A DNA stretch of 64,000 bases from Mucilaginibacter agri. Lineage in GTDB: Bacteria > Bacteroidota > Bacteroidia > Sphingobacteriales > Sphingobacteriaceae. Numbering within the stretch: the first letter of the stretch is position 1; each line of letters begins with the position of its first letter. The stretch is taken from positions 186,001 through 250,000 of the forward strand of contig NZ_WWEO01000043.1 of the NCBI RefSeq assembly GCF_009928685.1, in the 5' to 3' direction. Below, one piece after another: positions 1 to 9,300 of the stretch. The notes beneath the pieces were generated by a model. It did not search any database. It was not told where the DNA came from and worked only from the letters and a program-made list of their open reading frames with translations. The translations under genes and the position numbers were made by a program.

Positions 1-897
1 AACATGTTGTTCACCATCAATACTTCACCGTTTTTTGGTAAAGAAGGTAAGTTTGTAACATCACGTCACCTGCGCGATCGTTTATACAAAGAGATGGAGA
101 AAAACTTGGCGTTAAAAATCGTTGAGACCGAATCTCCTGATTCTTACTTAGTATATGGCCGTGGTATCCTTCACTTATCTGTACTTATCGAGACTATGCG
201 TCGTGAAGGTTATGAGTTACAGGTAGGCCAGCCACAGGTTATTGTTAAAGAAATTGACGGTGTTAAATGTGAGCCGGTTGAGGTTTTAACTGTTGATGTA
301 CCAGGTGATGTTGCAGGTAAGGTAATTGAATTGGTAACCCAGCGTAAAGGCGACCTGTTGGTAATGGAGCCTAAAGGCGATTTACAACACTTAGAATTTG
401 ATATCCCTGCACGTGGTATTATCGGTTTACGTAACAACGTATTAACTGCTACCGGTGGCGAGGCTATTATGGCTCACCGTTTCAAAGCTTACGAGCCTTG
501 GAAAGGTCAGATCCCAGGCCGTTCTAACGGTGTATTGGTATCAATGGATACTGGTAAAACTACTGCTTTTGCTATCGATAAATTACAAGACCGTGGCCGT
601 TTCTTCATCGATCCGGGAGTTGATATTTACGAAGGACAAGTATTAGGCGAGCACATCCGCGATAACGATTTGGTTATTAACTTAACTAAAGGCAAGCAGT
701 TAACCAACATGCGTGCATCTGGTAGCGATACCAACGTTCGTATAGCACCTGCTATCAAGTTTTCACTGGAAGAATCTATGGAATACATTCAGGCTGATGA
801 GTACATCGAAGTAACTCCTCAAAGCATCCGTATCCGTAAAATCTACCTTAACGAAAACGAAAGAAAGATTAACGCTAAGAAGTTTACAAGCCAATAA
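1..897 (+). CDS. typA: GTP-binding translational regulator TypA/BipA, C-terminal part (5' truncated)
   Basis: This is the last 298 codons of the ribosome-associated GTPase TypA/BipA, which acts on 30S/50S ribosomes in stress and cold adaptation. The reading frame is open from base 1, so the GTPase (G) domain and domain II lie before the window. What remains matches the EF-G-like domain III (ending near YLVYGRGILHLSVLIETMR), domain V (CEPVEVLTVDVPGDVAGKVIE, then IPARGIIGLRNN) and the TypA-specific C-terminal domain (TGKTTAFAIDKLQDRGRFFIDP; GKQLTNMRASGSD). The family is normally about 600 residues, so roughly half is present. An intrinsic terminator follows 26 bp after the stop, so it probably ends its transcript. 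Family assignment is secure; only the 5' limit is unknown. Confidence 0.96.
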   Translation, partial: NMLFTINTSPFFGKEGKFVTSRHLRDRLYKEMEKNLALKIVETESPDSYLVYGRGILHLSVLIETMRREGYELQVGQPQVIVKEIDGVKCEPVEVLTVDVPGDVAGKVIELVTQRKGDLLVMEPKGDLQHLEFDIPARGIIGLRNNVLTATGGEAIMAHRFKAYEPWKGQIPGRSNGVLVSMDTGKTTAFAIDKLQDRGRFFIDPGVDIYEGQVLGEHIRDNDLVINLTKGKQLTNMRASGSDTNVRIAPAIKFSLEESMEYIQADEYIEVTPQSIRIRKIYLNENERKINAKKFTSQ

Positions 898-923
898 TTG
901 GTAGTAAACAACTAATATAATTC

Positions 924-955
924 AAAGAGCCTGCTGTATTACAGCAGGCTCTTTT
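924..955 (+). terminator. Intrinsic terminator of typA
   Basis: A 14-bp stem (arms 924-937 and 941-954, core AGCCTGCTGT/ACAGCAGGCT) closes a 3-nt loop. It runs straight into T-rich sequence (TTTTGTTTTTTAT). Confidence 0.85.
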
Positions 956-963
956 GTTTTTTA

Positions 964-971
964 TACATTTG
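964..971 (+). promoter_or_regulatory. -7 promoter element (TAnnTTTG) of the flippase gene
   Basis: The sequence TACATTTG fits the Bacteroidota -7 consensus. It ends 9 nt before the ATG at 981, which supports that start and predicts a very short or absent leader. No good -33 TTTG is visible at the usual spacing. Confidence 0.5.
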
Positions 972-980
972 CCAATTAAT

Positions 981-2312
981 ATGCGCATACCAAGTATCCC
1001 CGGATTTGATCAGCAAGCTTTAGAAAAGTATTTTAAGAATGCTGGCATGCTTTTAATGGCGCGTGTTGGCAGCATGATTGTAAAATTCATCATCAACAGC
1101 CTTCTGTTATCACGATACCTTGGCCCTAAAGATTTTGGAATACTAAATTATCCGATGGCCATCGTAACTTTTTCTATGGCAATAGCTGCTTTGGGCCTTG
1201 ATGGATTTATTACGCGTGAATTGCTAAATAACCCTCAGAAAAAAAATACTTTGCTAGGAACAGCGTTTTGGATGCGACTGGCCGCCGGTGTTATTACATT
1301 GCCCTTTGTTTACGTTGCTTACCAATTACTTACCGGTATTAAACCTTTAGAAACTCCTTTTAAATATGTATTAATAGTAGCTTTTACGGCCGTTGTACAA
1401 TCGGTAAATATTATTGACAGCTTTTTTCAGTCGCGTGTACAGGGTAAGCATATCATGTATGTAAATGTTGCCGGCAATGTTATATCGGCAGTCATAAAGC
1501 TAATATTAATTTTGTTGAAGTTGCCTCTTATATGGTTTGTTTATTCTTTACTGCTGGATGCCATTATATTGGCCACCGGTTACATCGTAGCTTATATAAA
1601 GCAAGGAGAAAAGGTTGGTGATTGGAAGTACGACGGAGAATTGACAGGCTATCTTCTAAAATATTCGTGGCCGCTTGCATTCTCGGCAGTATTGGTAACT
1701 ATTTATATGAAAATAGATCAAATTATGATACCGATGTATACTAAGGCAAGCGAATTGGGTATTTATAAAACCGCCGCAGATTTAAGCGAAAACTGGTACT
1801 TTATCCCCGTTGCCATAGTGTCGTCTGTATTCCCTGCTATCATGAATGCACGCAAAACAGATGTAGACCGATATCATAAACGACTTCAAAATATGTATGA
1901 CTTGATGGTGCTGCTAAGTTTAGGCATAGCAATAACTATGAGTTTGGGCTCAACATTTATCTATCATCTACTATATAAACCTGCTTTCTGGAACGGTGCG
2001 CCTATATTATCTGTACATGTGTGGGCTGGGCTTTTTGTTTTTTTAGGTGTAGCCAGCAGTCAATATCTAATTGCCGAAGGTTATACGAAATTAGCTATGC
2101 TGCGTACGGGTATGGGGGCTATAGTAAATGTAGTATTAAACATTTTTTGGATTCCTGAATATGGCATCATCGGAGCAGCATATGCAACGCTGATCGCTTA
2201 CGGAGTATCCACTTTTTTTATAATTTTTATACCAAAAACAAGCAAACAGGGTTTAATGATGTTAAAGTCATTATTCTTAATTTCACTCATTCAAAAACTA
2301 ATAAAGCGTTGA
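981..2312 (+). CDS. Wzx-type polysaccharide flippase (MATE/MOP superfamily)
   Basis: This 443-residue integral membrane protein shows about 12-14 hydrophobic segments. The N-terminus (GMLLMARVGSMIVKFIINSLLLSRYLGPKDFGILNYP) is typical of the polysaccharide-synthesis/MVF-like flippases of the MOP superfamily, which move lipid-linked sugar repeat units across the inner membrane. I prefer the ATG at 981 because the upstream in-frame codons overlap the typA terminator and a promoter element lies just before it. The stop overlaps the TTG start of the next gene by 4 nt (TTGA), indicating translational coupling. Its neighbours (methyltransferases and glycosyltransferases) suggest export of a surface polysaccharide or O-antigen; the substrate cannot be told. 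Confidence 0.88.
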   Translation: MRIPSIPGFDQQALEKYFKNAGMLLMARVGSMIVKFIINSLLLSRYLGPKDFGILNYPMAIVTFSMAIAALGLDGFITRELLNNPQKKNTLLGTAFWMRLAAGVITLPFVYVAYQLLTGIKPLETPFKYVLIVAFTAVVQSVNIIDSFFQSRVQGKHIMYVNVAGNVISAVIKLILILLKLPLIWFVYSLLLDAIILATGYIVAYIKQGEKVGDWKYDGELTGYLLKYSWPLAFSAVLVTIYMKIDQIMIPMYTKASELGIYKTAADLSENWYFIPVAIVSSVFPAIMNARKTDVDRYHKRLQNMYDLMVLLSLGIAITMSLGSTFIYHLLYKPAFWNGAPILSVHVWAGLFVFLGVASSQYLIAEGYTKLAMLRTGMGAIVNVVLNIFWIPEYGIIGAAYATLIAYGVSTFFIIFIPKTSKQGLMMLKSLFLISLIQKLIKR

Positions 2313-2956
2313 GTAATATATCTGCACTTCTGAAACTGGTTTCGCAGCCAGAAAGGCTTCGTTCTTTACTTTCATTCAATAGCAAAGGCTATCTGAACGA
2401 TATAGGTTGGTTTAAATCTTTCGATTCTAAAAAGCCCGTTGATGGCGATGGCAATCCTATACCTTGGGTTACTTATAGTTTTATCGATTTTATTAAAGGC
2501 CGCATTAACAAACAGCTCGCTATTTTTGAATATGGTTCTGGTAACTCTACGCGTTTTTATGCAAAGTATGCAGGTATTGTAGTTTCGGTGGAGCATGATA
2601 AAAGCTGGTACGAAACCATGTCGAAAGACAGGCCTGCCAACTCAGAGATTATTTTTTGCGAACTGGAGAGAGACGGTGACTACAGCCGCTTGCCAATTAA
2701 GCTGGGAGAGAAATTCGATATTATAATTGTTGACGGCCGCGACCGCGTAAATTGCTGTAAGCAAGCGGTGGAAGCCCTATCGCCAAATGGTGTAATTGTA
2801 CTCGATGACTCAGAACGCGAGTTTTACAAAAGTGGCGTTGAATTTCTGCTAAGCAAAGGCTTTAAGCACTTGCCGTTTAGCGGTATTTCTCCAGGCTTGT
2901 TCTATCTAAAATCTACCTCGATTTTTTACAAAGCAGATAATTGCCTAGGTATATAA
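2309..2956 (+). CDS. Class I SAM-dependent methyltransferase-like protein
   Basis: This 215-residue protein has a Rossmann methyltransferase pattern: a motif-I-like glycine-rich loop (IFEYGSGNSTRFYA, about residue 72), an acidic residue ending the next strand (VVSVEHDKSWYE), FDIIIVDGRDR as the motif-IV equivalent, and a later strand NGVIVLDDSER. The only usable start is TTG at 2309, overlapping the flippase stop by 4 nt; the next internal ATG would remove the SAM loop. It probably modifies a sugar or other cell-surface precursor, judged from its operon position between the flippase and a glycosyltransferase. The substrate is unknown. Confidence 0.75.
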   Translation: MSNISALLKLVSQPERLRSLLSFNSKGYLNDIGWFKSFDSKKPVDGDGNPIPWVTYSFIDFIKGRINKQLAIFEYGSGNSTRFYAKYAGIVVSVEHDKSWYETMSKDRPANSEIIFCELERDGDYSRLPIKLGEKFDIIIVDGRDRVNCCKQAVEALSPNGVIVLDDSEREFYKSGVEFLLSKGFKHLPFSGISPGLFYLKSTSIFYKADNCLGI

Positions 2957-2970
2957 TCAATTAAGAGATT

Positions 2971-3870
2971 TTGCAAAATCTTGCTCCTATTGCGCTGTTT
3001 GTTTATAACCGCCCCGACCATACCCGGCGGACTATAAATTACCTGCAACAAAATTTGCTGGCCGAAGAGTCGCGTCTGTACATTTTCTCCGATGCTGCAA
3101 AAACTCCAGCGGATGAGTCTCGTGTAGAAGAGGTGCGAAACCTGTTAAACACTATAACAGGTTTTAAAGCCATAAAGGTGATTAAACGGAAAGAGAATAT
3201 GGGCTTGGCCGCCTCCATTATAAGTGGCGTTAGCCAGTTGGTTGATAGTTATGGCAAGGTTATCGTGTTTGAAGATGACCTGTTATCCTCACCTTACACG
3301 CTGGAGTATTTTAACGAGGCGCTGCAGCGTTATCAGGATGAAGAGCAGGTAATGCACATCGGCGCTTATATGTACGATCTGAAGGCAGATAAACTGCCCC
3401 CTGCTTTCTTTTATCGCGCGGCTACCAGTTGGGGCTGGGCAACCTGGGCCCGGGCATGGAAAAACTTCGAACCGGATATTGATAAACTGATGGGTCAGTT
3501 TGATGCGGAAAAGAAGCACCGCTTTTCGATAGAAGGCACCATGAACTTCTGGAAACAGATGGAACAGTTTAAAGCCGGCAAAAACAACTCTTGGGCTATA
3601 CGGTGGTATGCTTCTATATTTTTAAGGGGCGGCTTAACGCTTAATCCATCGCACTCCTTAATTCAAAACATAGGGCACGATGGCTCGGGCGTGCACTCCA
3701 ACAACGAGGATATGTACCATGTAAATATCGCCCGTAAGCCGTTGAAAGGGTTCCCGTTGGAGATTAAAGAAAGCAAAGTGGCCTATGAGGCTATTAAACA
3801 CTTTCTAAAGAATCGTAAAGGTACGTTACTACAGCGCGCGGTGAGGTTTATTAGGCAGCGGTTTTCTTAA
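2971..3870 (+). CDS. Glycosyltransferase (GT-A fold, GNT-I/GT2-like)
   Basis: This 299-residue protein begins with a GT-A nucleotide-binding strand (APIALFVYNRPDHTRRTINYLQ) and carries an acidic metal/nucleotide-sugar motif VIVFEDDLLSSPYTL near residue 100. A SWGWATWARAW block near residue 155 is common in bacterial proteins of the GNT-I-like group. It would transfer a sugar at the cytoplasmic face of the inner membrane. An in-frame TAA at 2962-2964 limits the start, and TTG at 2971 is the only common start codon before the conserved strand. It lies 14 bp after the methyltransferase gene, so it is probably cotranscribed with the flippase. Donor and acceptor sugars are unknown. Confidence 0.8.
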   Translation: MQNLAPIALFVYNRPDHTRRTINYLQQNLLAEESRLYIFSDAAKTPADESRVEEVRNLLNTITGFKAIKVIKRKENMGLAASIISGVSQLVDSYGKVIVFEDDLLSSPYTLEYFNEALQRYQDEEQVMHIGAYMYDLKADKLPPAFFYRAATSWGWATWARAWKNFEPDIDKLMGQFDAEKKHRFSIEGTMNFWKQMEQFKAGKNNSWAIRWYASIFLRGGLTLNPSHSLIQNIGHDGSGVHSNNEDMYHVNIARKPLKGFPLEIKESKVAYEAIKHFLKNRKGTLLQRAVRFIRQRFS

Positions 3871-3924
3871 CCTGAAATTTAGAAATTAAACGACTGGTAG
3901 AATTATAAAAGAGTTAATCCTGAT

Positions 3925-3953
3925 AATTCTTAATTCAGAAAATTCTGGTTCAA
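3925..3953. repeat. Dispersed AT-rich intergenic repeat, copy 1
   Basis: A 29-nt sequence in the gap between convergent genes has a close relative at 22960-22989. Both share the core GAAAATTC(T/C)GGTTCAA preceded by AATTCTTAA. Similar sequences are, to my knowledge, common between genes in Sphingobacteriaceae. Confidence 0.4.
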
Positions 3954-3958
3954 GACAG

Positions 3959-4705
3959 CTACTTTGTTGCTGTAACAACAATATAAGGAGACATCAATTT
4001 ACTTTCAATAGGTATCACTTTAGTAATTACTTTACCCGTCAACCAAAGCAGTTTAAAAAATGCTTTAACAGAACCTGGCTGCTGAGCCTTGTTCTCCAGC
4101 CAGATAGAATACCTGCCGTAATAATAGCTTTTCACATCTTTCAATCCCAAGGCTTTGCAGCAGTCGGCAAGCAATTTAGGATCCATGCTGCTGATGTTGT
4201 GTTTGCTGTAGTTTTCGGCATCGTACTTACGCTGCACCCAGCCGTTAACGCCGGTGAAATTAGGTAAGGTAATAAATAGCGTTCCGCCCGGTTTCAGGAA
4301 GTTTACGTGGCGGGCAATAATATCTTTGGTATCGTTAAAATGCTCAATTAGCCCGGCAGATAAAACCAGGTCGTATAGTTCTTCGGGCTGATATTGAAAC
4401 AGGTCGCCTTCTATTACCTTTATATCTTGCTCGGTGAGCTCGTTAGCCGCTAAAACTTCTGTTAACGTTGGCTTATGGATGTAGAAATCAAACAGTGTAG
4501 TATCGAGGCCAAAATACTTCTTTAGAAAAATGGCATAGTATCCCGGGAAGCCGCCCAGCTCAATAGCCGTTTTAATTTTGTTTTGCTGTAAGGTATCCTT
4601 AAACAACTTGTGAAATGTATAATTGGCAGGCACTTTAAAGGCCAATCCTTTTTTAGATTCCCAGTAGTTTGCCCAGAATTTACGATCTGTTAGTTCGTTG
4701 CTCAT
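3959..4705 (-). CDS. SAM-dependent methyltransferase (class I)
   Basis: This 248-residue protein has methyltransferase motif I (TAIELGGFPGYYAIFL, about residue 45), an acidic strand-2 end (TTLFDFY), a QPEELYDLVLSAGLIEHF segment as motif IV and KPGGTLFITLPN as the post-II strand. This is the arrangement of the Methyltransf_11/23 families. I chose the ATG at 4705 over a TTG at 4714. It points towards the preceding glycosyltransferase gene, so the two are convergent. In this glycan context it may O- or N-methylate a sugar or lipid carrier intermediate, but this is inference from location only. Confidence 0.8.
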   Translation of the reverse strand: MSNELTDRKFWANYWESKKGLAFKVPANYTFHKLFKDTLQQNKIKTAIELGGFPGYYAIFLKKYFGLDTTLFDFYIHKPTLTEVLAANELTEQDIKVIEGDLFQYQPEELYDLVLSAGLIEHFNDTKDIIARHVNFLKPGGTLFITLPNFTGVNGWVQRKYDAENYSKHNISSMDPKLLADCCKALGLKDVKSYYYGRYSIWLENKAQQPGSVKAFFKLLWLTGKVITKVIPIESKLMSPYIVVTATK

Positions 4706-4757
4706 CAAGCGCAAAGAAAATGAAAAAAACTGAAGCGTAATATTTTACCGGTCTATT

Positions 4758-6275
4758 TTATCTCAGAATATAAACAAAGCCAGAAAATAGTGGCTCGTCA
4801 ATTTTTAGATCGATTACATAATAGTAAGTACCGGTTACAAGTTTTTGGTTTTGATAGGTGCCATCCCAGCTCTTGGTATAACCAACAGATTGATAAATCA
4901 AACTACCGTAACGGGTATAAACCTTTATAGTGCTTTGCGGAAAGTCGGCTAGTTTAGGTATCTCCCATGTATCATGAACGCCATCGCCATTAGGCGTAAA
5001 CGTGTTAGGGATATCCAGATTGATTTTAAGTTTGGGGAGCACCGTAACCGTTACGTTGGCTGTTGCAGTGCAGCCTCCGGCCTCTGTAGCAGTTAATTGG
5101 TAGGTTGTAGTTACCGCCGGGCTTGCAGTTGGATTGGGAATGTCGGCATGATTTAAACCAGTTGTCGGTTTCCAGGAATAGCTGGTAATATCGGTGTTGG
5201 CAATAGACAACAAGGTTACGCTTTGGCTAGGGTAGATATTGTAATTGTTGCTGCTAAAATGTATTTCTGGCAGGGGCGCAGTCTTTATAGTAATAGGTGT
5301 GCTGGTGTAGGGCATGTAGCAATAAGTGCTGCCTGTTACGGTGCAGGTTACCTGATCGCCATCTTTAAGTTTATCTGTTACAAAGGTTAAGGTGTTATCG
5401 CCCGAAATGCTGTTGCCGCCTGTAGTCTGTCCGTTTACCAGCCATTTGTAAATGGGCAAGTCGCCTACATTTAAGGGTATTGCTGTGAACGTGGCAACCT
5501 CACCGGGGCAGAGGATGGTTTTATCTGCGCTAACGTTTAGGGATGGCTGCAAGGTTGGGTTAACGGTAATATGGAATATGTGCGGCGTGCCTGTGCACTC
5601 ACCAAGGGGAGTTACCGTGATATTTGCTCTAAGTGGTTCGGAGGTGGAGTTTGTGCCAACAAATGGCGGGATATCTCCTGTTCCACTGGCTGCAAGTCCA
5701 ATTTCTGGCTTGTCGTTAGTCCAGGAGTAGCCGGTGCCTGTGCCGGTAAAGACCATTTTTTGGGTAGAAGTGTTATTGCAAATAGTTTGGTTAACCGCGT
5801 CTACTACGGCAAGTGGCACTTGTGTGCCTGTTATATATACCGTTTGGCTGGCGTCCGCGCCGTCGGTACTAATTGTTATGCTGGCCGGCCATTGTGGAAA
5901 AAGGTTATCGGCACCCATCCTCACGTAAATAGTAACGTTATCTACCTGGCCGTTTACCGGGTGGATGTTAAGTGTATAACCAAATGTGCTGAGGTTATTG
6001 GGCGTGGTGGTCATTTCCCAGGCTTGCTGAGTGGTAGCCTGAGTAGAATTATTATTTACATAAGTTACCGGCGGAATAACCAGTTTGATGTCGCCTGTTA
6101 GATTACGGCCACTAACCGTAAATTGTTGATAGTTGGCAGAGGCTATACCAGCGCACGTTCTAATCGTACCTGTTGGGGTAGTGAAAGAAAACGTAGGGGT
6201 GGTTTGTGCCAGAGCCACATTGCAAATTATAATTATTAAAGCCGGAAAAAATGCTTTAATAAACTTATAATGCAT
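4758..6275 (-). CDS. Secreted surface protein with type B T9SS sorting domain
   Basis: This 505-residue protein starts with a clear signal peptide (HYKFIKAFFPALIIIICNVALAQ, cut after about residue 24). Ig/PKD-like repeats rich in Thr, Asn and Pro follow, including TYQLTATEAGGCTATANVTVTV near residues 390-415. It ends with the gliding-motility-type C-terminal domain (IPNTFTPNGDGVHDTWEIP ... IKVYTRYGSLIY ... WDGTYQNQKLVTGTYYYVIDL). That domain marks substrates of the Bacteroidota type IX secretion system, which are moved across the outer membrane and fixed to or shed from the surface. The ATG at 6275 is preferred because it puts the signal peptide at the N-terminus. Its role is probably adhesive or structural; no enzymatic domain is visible. 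SprA, part of the T9SS, is encoded at the other end of the window. Confidence 0.88.
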   Translation of the reverse strand: MHYKFIKAFFPALIIIICNVALAQTTPTFSFTTPTGTIRTCAGIASANYQQFTVSGRNLTGDIKLVIPPVTYVNNNSTQATTQQAWEMTTTPNNLSTFGYTLNIHPVNGQVDNVTIYVRMGADNLFPQWPASITISTDGADASQTVYITGTQVPLAVVDAVNQTICNNTSTQKMVFTGTGTGYSWTNDKPEIGLAASGTGDIPPFVGTNSTSEPLRANITVTPLGECTGTPHIFHITVNPTLQPSLNVSADKTILCPGEVATFTAIPLNVGDLPIYKWLVNGQTTGGNSISGDNTLTFVTDKLKDGDQVTCTVTGSTYCYMPYTSTPITIKTAPLPEIHFSSNNYNIYPSQSVTLLSIANTDITSYSWKPTTGLNHADIPNPTASPAVTTTYQLTATEAGGCTATANVTVTVLPKLKINLDIPNTFTPNGDGVHDTWEIPKLADFPQSTIKVYTRYGSLIYQSVGYTKSWDGTYQNQKLVTGTYYYVIDLKIDEPLFSGFVYILR

Positions 6276-6328
6276 AGTGTAAACATTTGAAGGTAAGTGT
6301 AATACACTAAATATAAGCAAAATATAGC

Positions 6329-6361
6329 AAAAAATAAGGGGCGGTATTGCCGCCCCTTATT
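6329..6361 (-). terminator. Intrinsic terminator after the tricorn-like protease gene
   Basis: GC-rich arms GGGGCGG (6338-6344) and CCGCCCC (6350-6356), extended by AT pairs, enclose a 5-nt loop. An A-run at 6329-6334 reads as a U-tract on the minus strand. The T-run on the other side makes it potentially bidirectional. Confidence 0.85.
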
Positions 6362-6363
6362 TT

Positions 6364-9300
6364 TTATTTCAACTCTTTCATAATCTCGCTGATGGCCTTA
6401 TCCAACTGCGGATCGTTGTTGTTTAAGCGGTCGGTAAAGGTGGTATTGATGTTAATATCAGGTTTTACGCCTTCTTTTTCAATATCCTTGCCGTCCAGCG
6501 TGAAGCAGCCCCATGCAGGTATACGATAGCTGGAGCCGTCAACCAAACCTTTAGCGCTGGTAAAAATAATCCAGCGGTAGGTTTCGGTACCTATAATTTT
6601 GCCGAGACCTAAGGCCTTGAACCCGGTAGCGGTCATTTCGCCATCGCTTAAGGTTTGTTCGTTAACTAATAATATCAAAGGCTTAGCAGCAGGAGCAAAG
6701 TTCGGTTGCTGCGTGCGTTTGCCATCGCGATATTGCCATTGCAGATAAGGGCGTTGTGCTAGGAAGTTGAGCACCGCATCGTGTACGTTCCCTCCCGTGT
6801 TATAACGAAGATCGAGGATCAAGGCATCTTTCTTGTAAGCGTCGTCAACCATGTCTTCTAAAAACGTTTCGAGGTCGCCTGTGCCCATGGCTTTCATATA
6901 CGCATAGGCAATGCGGCCATTACTTTTGGTAGTTACTTCTTTGCGGTTGTTGTCTATCCATTCGTCGTACAGGTTACCTCTCAAATCATTTGATGATTCG
7001 GGGTGTATCTTTACGTCGATGCTTTTGCCGCCGCGGTCGAAAGTAAGTTGCAGCTCGCTATCTAAGGATGGTTTGGTGAAGTAATAATTACGATCTTGCT
7101 TTTCGTCAACAGGTTCGCCATTTACCGCAGTCAATTTATCACCCGCCTGCACATTAATTCCTTTATGGTCGGCATTGCTATGTTTAATAACCGAGGCCAC
7201 TTTGTAAGGCTCATTATTATCGAAGCTAATACCGGTTTCCATAGTGCGGTAGCGTAACGTGGTGCGTTCCTCTAATCCCGAACTATTGAAGCCCATGTGC
7301 GATGAATTAAGTTCGCCAAGCATGTCATTCAGCATCAGGCGCAGGTCGGCACGATTATTTAAGTAGGGTAGGTAAGTGGCATATAGCTTGTGGATAGCGG
7401 TCCAGTCTACTCCGTGAAAATTACCATCATAATAGTTCTCTTCTAACCCGGCCCAGGCCTCGTCAAAGATCTGTTTAAACTCGCCATCAAGGTTGCGATC
7501 GAATTTATAGTTGATGTCGATCTTATCCACTTTATTTTGATCCAGATTTAGCTTGAAGATGTTGCCGTTCGCCAACACATAGTATTTATCGCCGCTGCTC
7601 ACAATGTCATAGCCGCCGGCATCTGCGCCGCCAACCTTTTCGGTTTTATTGGCCTCAAATGGTTCGATGGTGGTACGGAAAATGCCGCGCTTGCCCTCCA
7701 TTTGATCAGATACATAGTACACAAAGGTTTTGGTGCCTTTTTGTATTACATAAGGAGAACCTTGCGTGCCGAAGTTGGGGCTGATGAGTTCAATGCGCTT
7801 CATCAGGTTATCGGTATCGATGTCAATGTCTGCAGGCGGCTTCGGCGCAGGTTGTTGCGATACCGGTTTTTTATCGCCGGTTTTTTTGTCTTTTTTATCA
7901 GTTGGTTTAACGTCTTCTTTTTTCTCTTCCTTAAACAGGTCGTTAAACTTATCTAACTTAAAATCTTCATCGAATTTTTGAAGCGGCATGCGGTAAATAT
8001 GCGCATCGTGCTGCCCATAAGGGTAAGCCGGTTGTGTACGCGAAGTAGCAAAATAAATATACCTACCATCCGGCGACCAAAACGGATCTGACTCGGTAAC
8101 GCCGGTATTAGTGAGGTTAGTGGTTTTACCGCTGTTTACATTATACACAAAAATGTCCAGCTCGAAATTGCGATAAGCGTTATAGAACACATATTCGCCA
8201 TTAGGAGAAAAACCCGGAGAGGAGTTCTGGAAGCCCCAGATCTCATCATGAGCGATGGTTTTACTAGTTAAAGTTTTCAGGTCTATTACCCTCACCTCAT
8301 CGCGACCGCTCAGGTAAACACCTTGGGTGCGCGTCTTATTAAGGGTTAGCAAACGATTACTGCGTTTGTCGCTGGTAACTTGTTTTTCGGTGCCTTTGCC
8401 GTCTGCACTAATGGTATACCAGTTTACATAACCGCCTAATGTTTGGTTAAAGATCAAGGTGCGATTGTCCGCCAGCCATTTTACCTCGGTTATCCGTTCG
8501 GCGTTACCATGGTCGATATGCTGAATAAATTTGCCTTCAATATCGCTTACAAATAGTTCGCCGCGCGATACGAACGCTAACTTCTTACCATCCGGCGATG
8601 CGTCCATTGCTTCGATATGGCCGGTAACCTCAAACTCTTGCTGTTTAGGTAACACATTGTTTCTAAATATGGTGAAATTAAGCTTCTGCGTTTGTTTAGA
8701 CGCCACATCGTATACAAACAATTGATAATCCTTTTCGAAGGCTACCTTACTACCGTTAGCACTTACGTAAGGGCGTTTAACAGAGGTCTTAAAATCGGTA
8801 AGCTGGGTTTTGGTGCCGTTGTTAAAGGTATAAAGATTGTACTCGCCGTTCGCCTCGTCCGACACGAAATAAATATCTCCTTTTTGATCAAGCGTAGCCC
8901 AGAAATCTTTACCTATCCAATTGGTGTATTGTTTATAAGCCTTGGTTTTAGGGTTGTAAGATTGAATATCTGGATTATACGCCCCCTTGTAATGTTTACG
9001 TTGAGGGAAACGGTAGCTCTCCCAGGTATTACTAAAAAATAGCTCGCCGGTTTGCGGGTGCTCAAATATGCCGTGTATGGTGTTGAAATAGTTATCAAAC
9101 ACGCGGACAGGTGTACCGCCATCTTTACTAACCTTATAGGAGCTAAAACCATTGTAACGACTTGAAGTGAAGTAAATAGTTTTGGAATCCCAGCTCCAGG
9201 AGTCAACCTCGTCACTGGCTTCGTGGTAAGTTAGCTGTTTGATATCGCCACCTGCCATTGGCATTATATAAACATCATTATTTCCAAACTGGTTAGACGA

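Noticed and set aside
954..980. Longer start of the flippase with nine extra residues
   Set aside because: The extra codons overlap the typA terminator T-tract and the -7 element; the ATG at 981 fits better.
3959..4705. Methyltransferase genes as part of a restriction-modification system
   Set aside because: Sequences match small-molecule class I methyltransferases; no DNA methylase motif (DPPY-like) and no restriction enzyme gene nearby.
5452..6101. Antisense ORFs of 92 and 176 codons inside the T9SS substrate gene
   Set aside because: They are shadows of a strongly supported gene on the other strand and have no domain.
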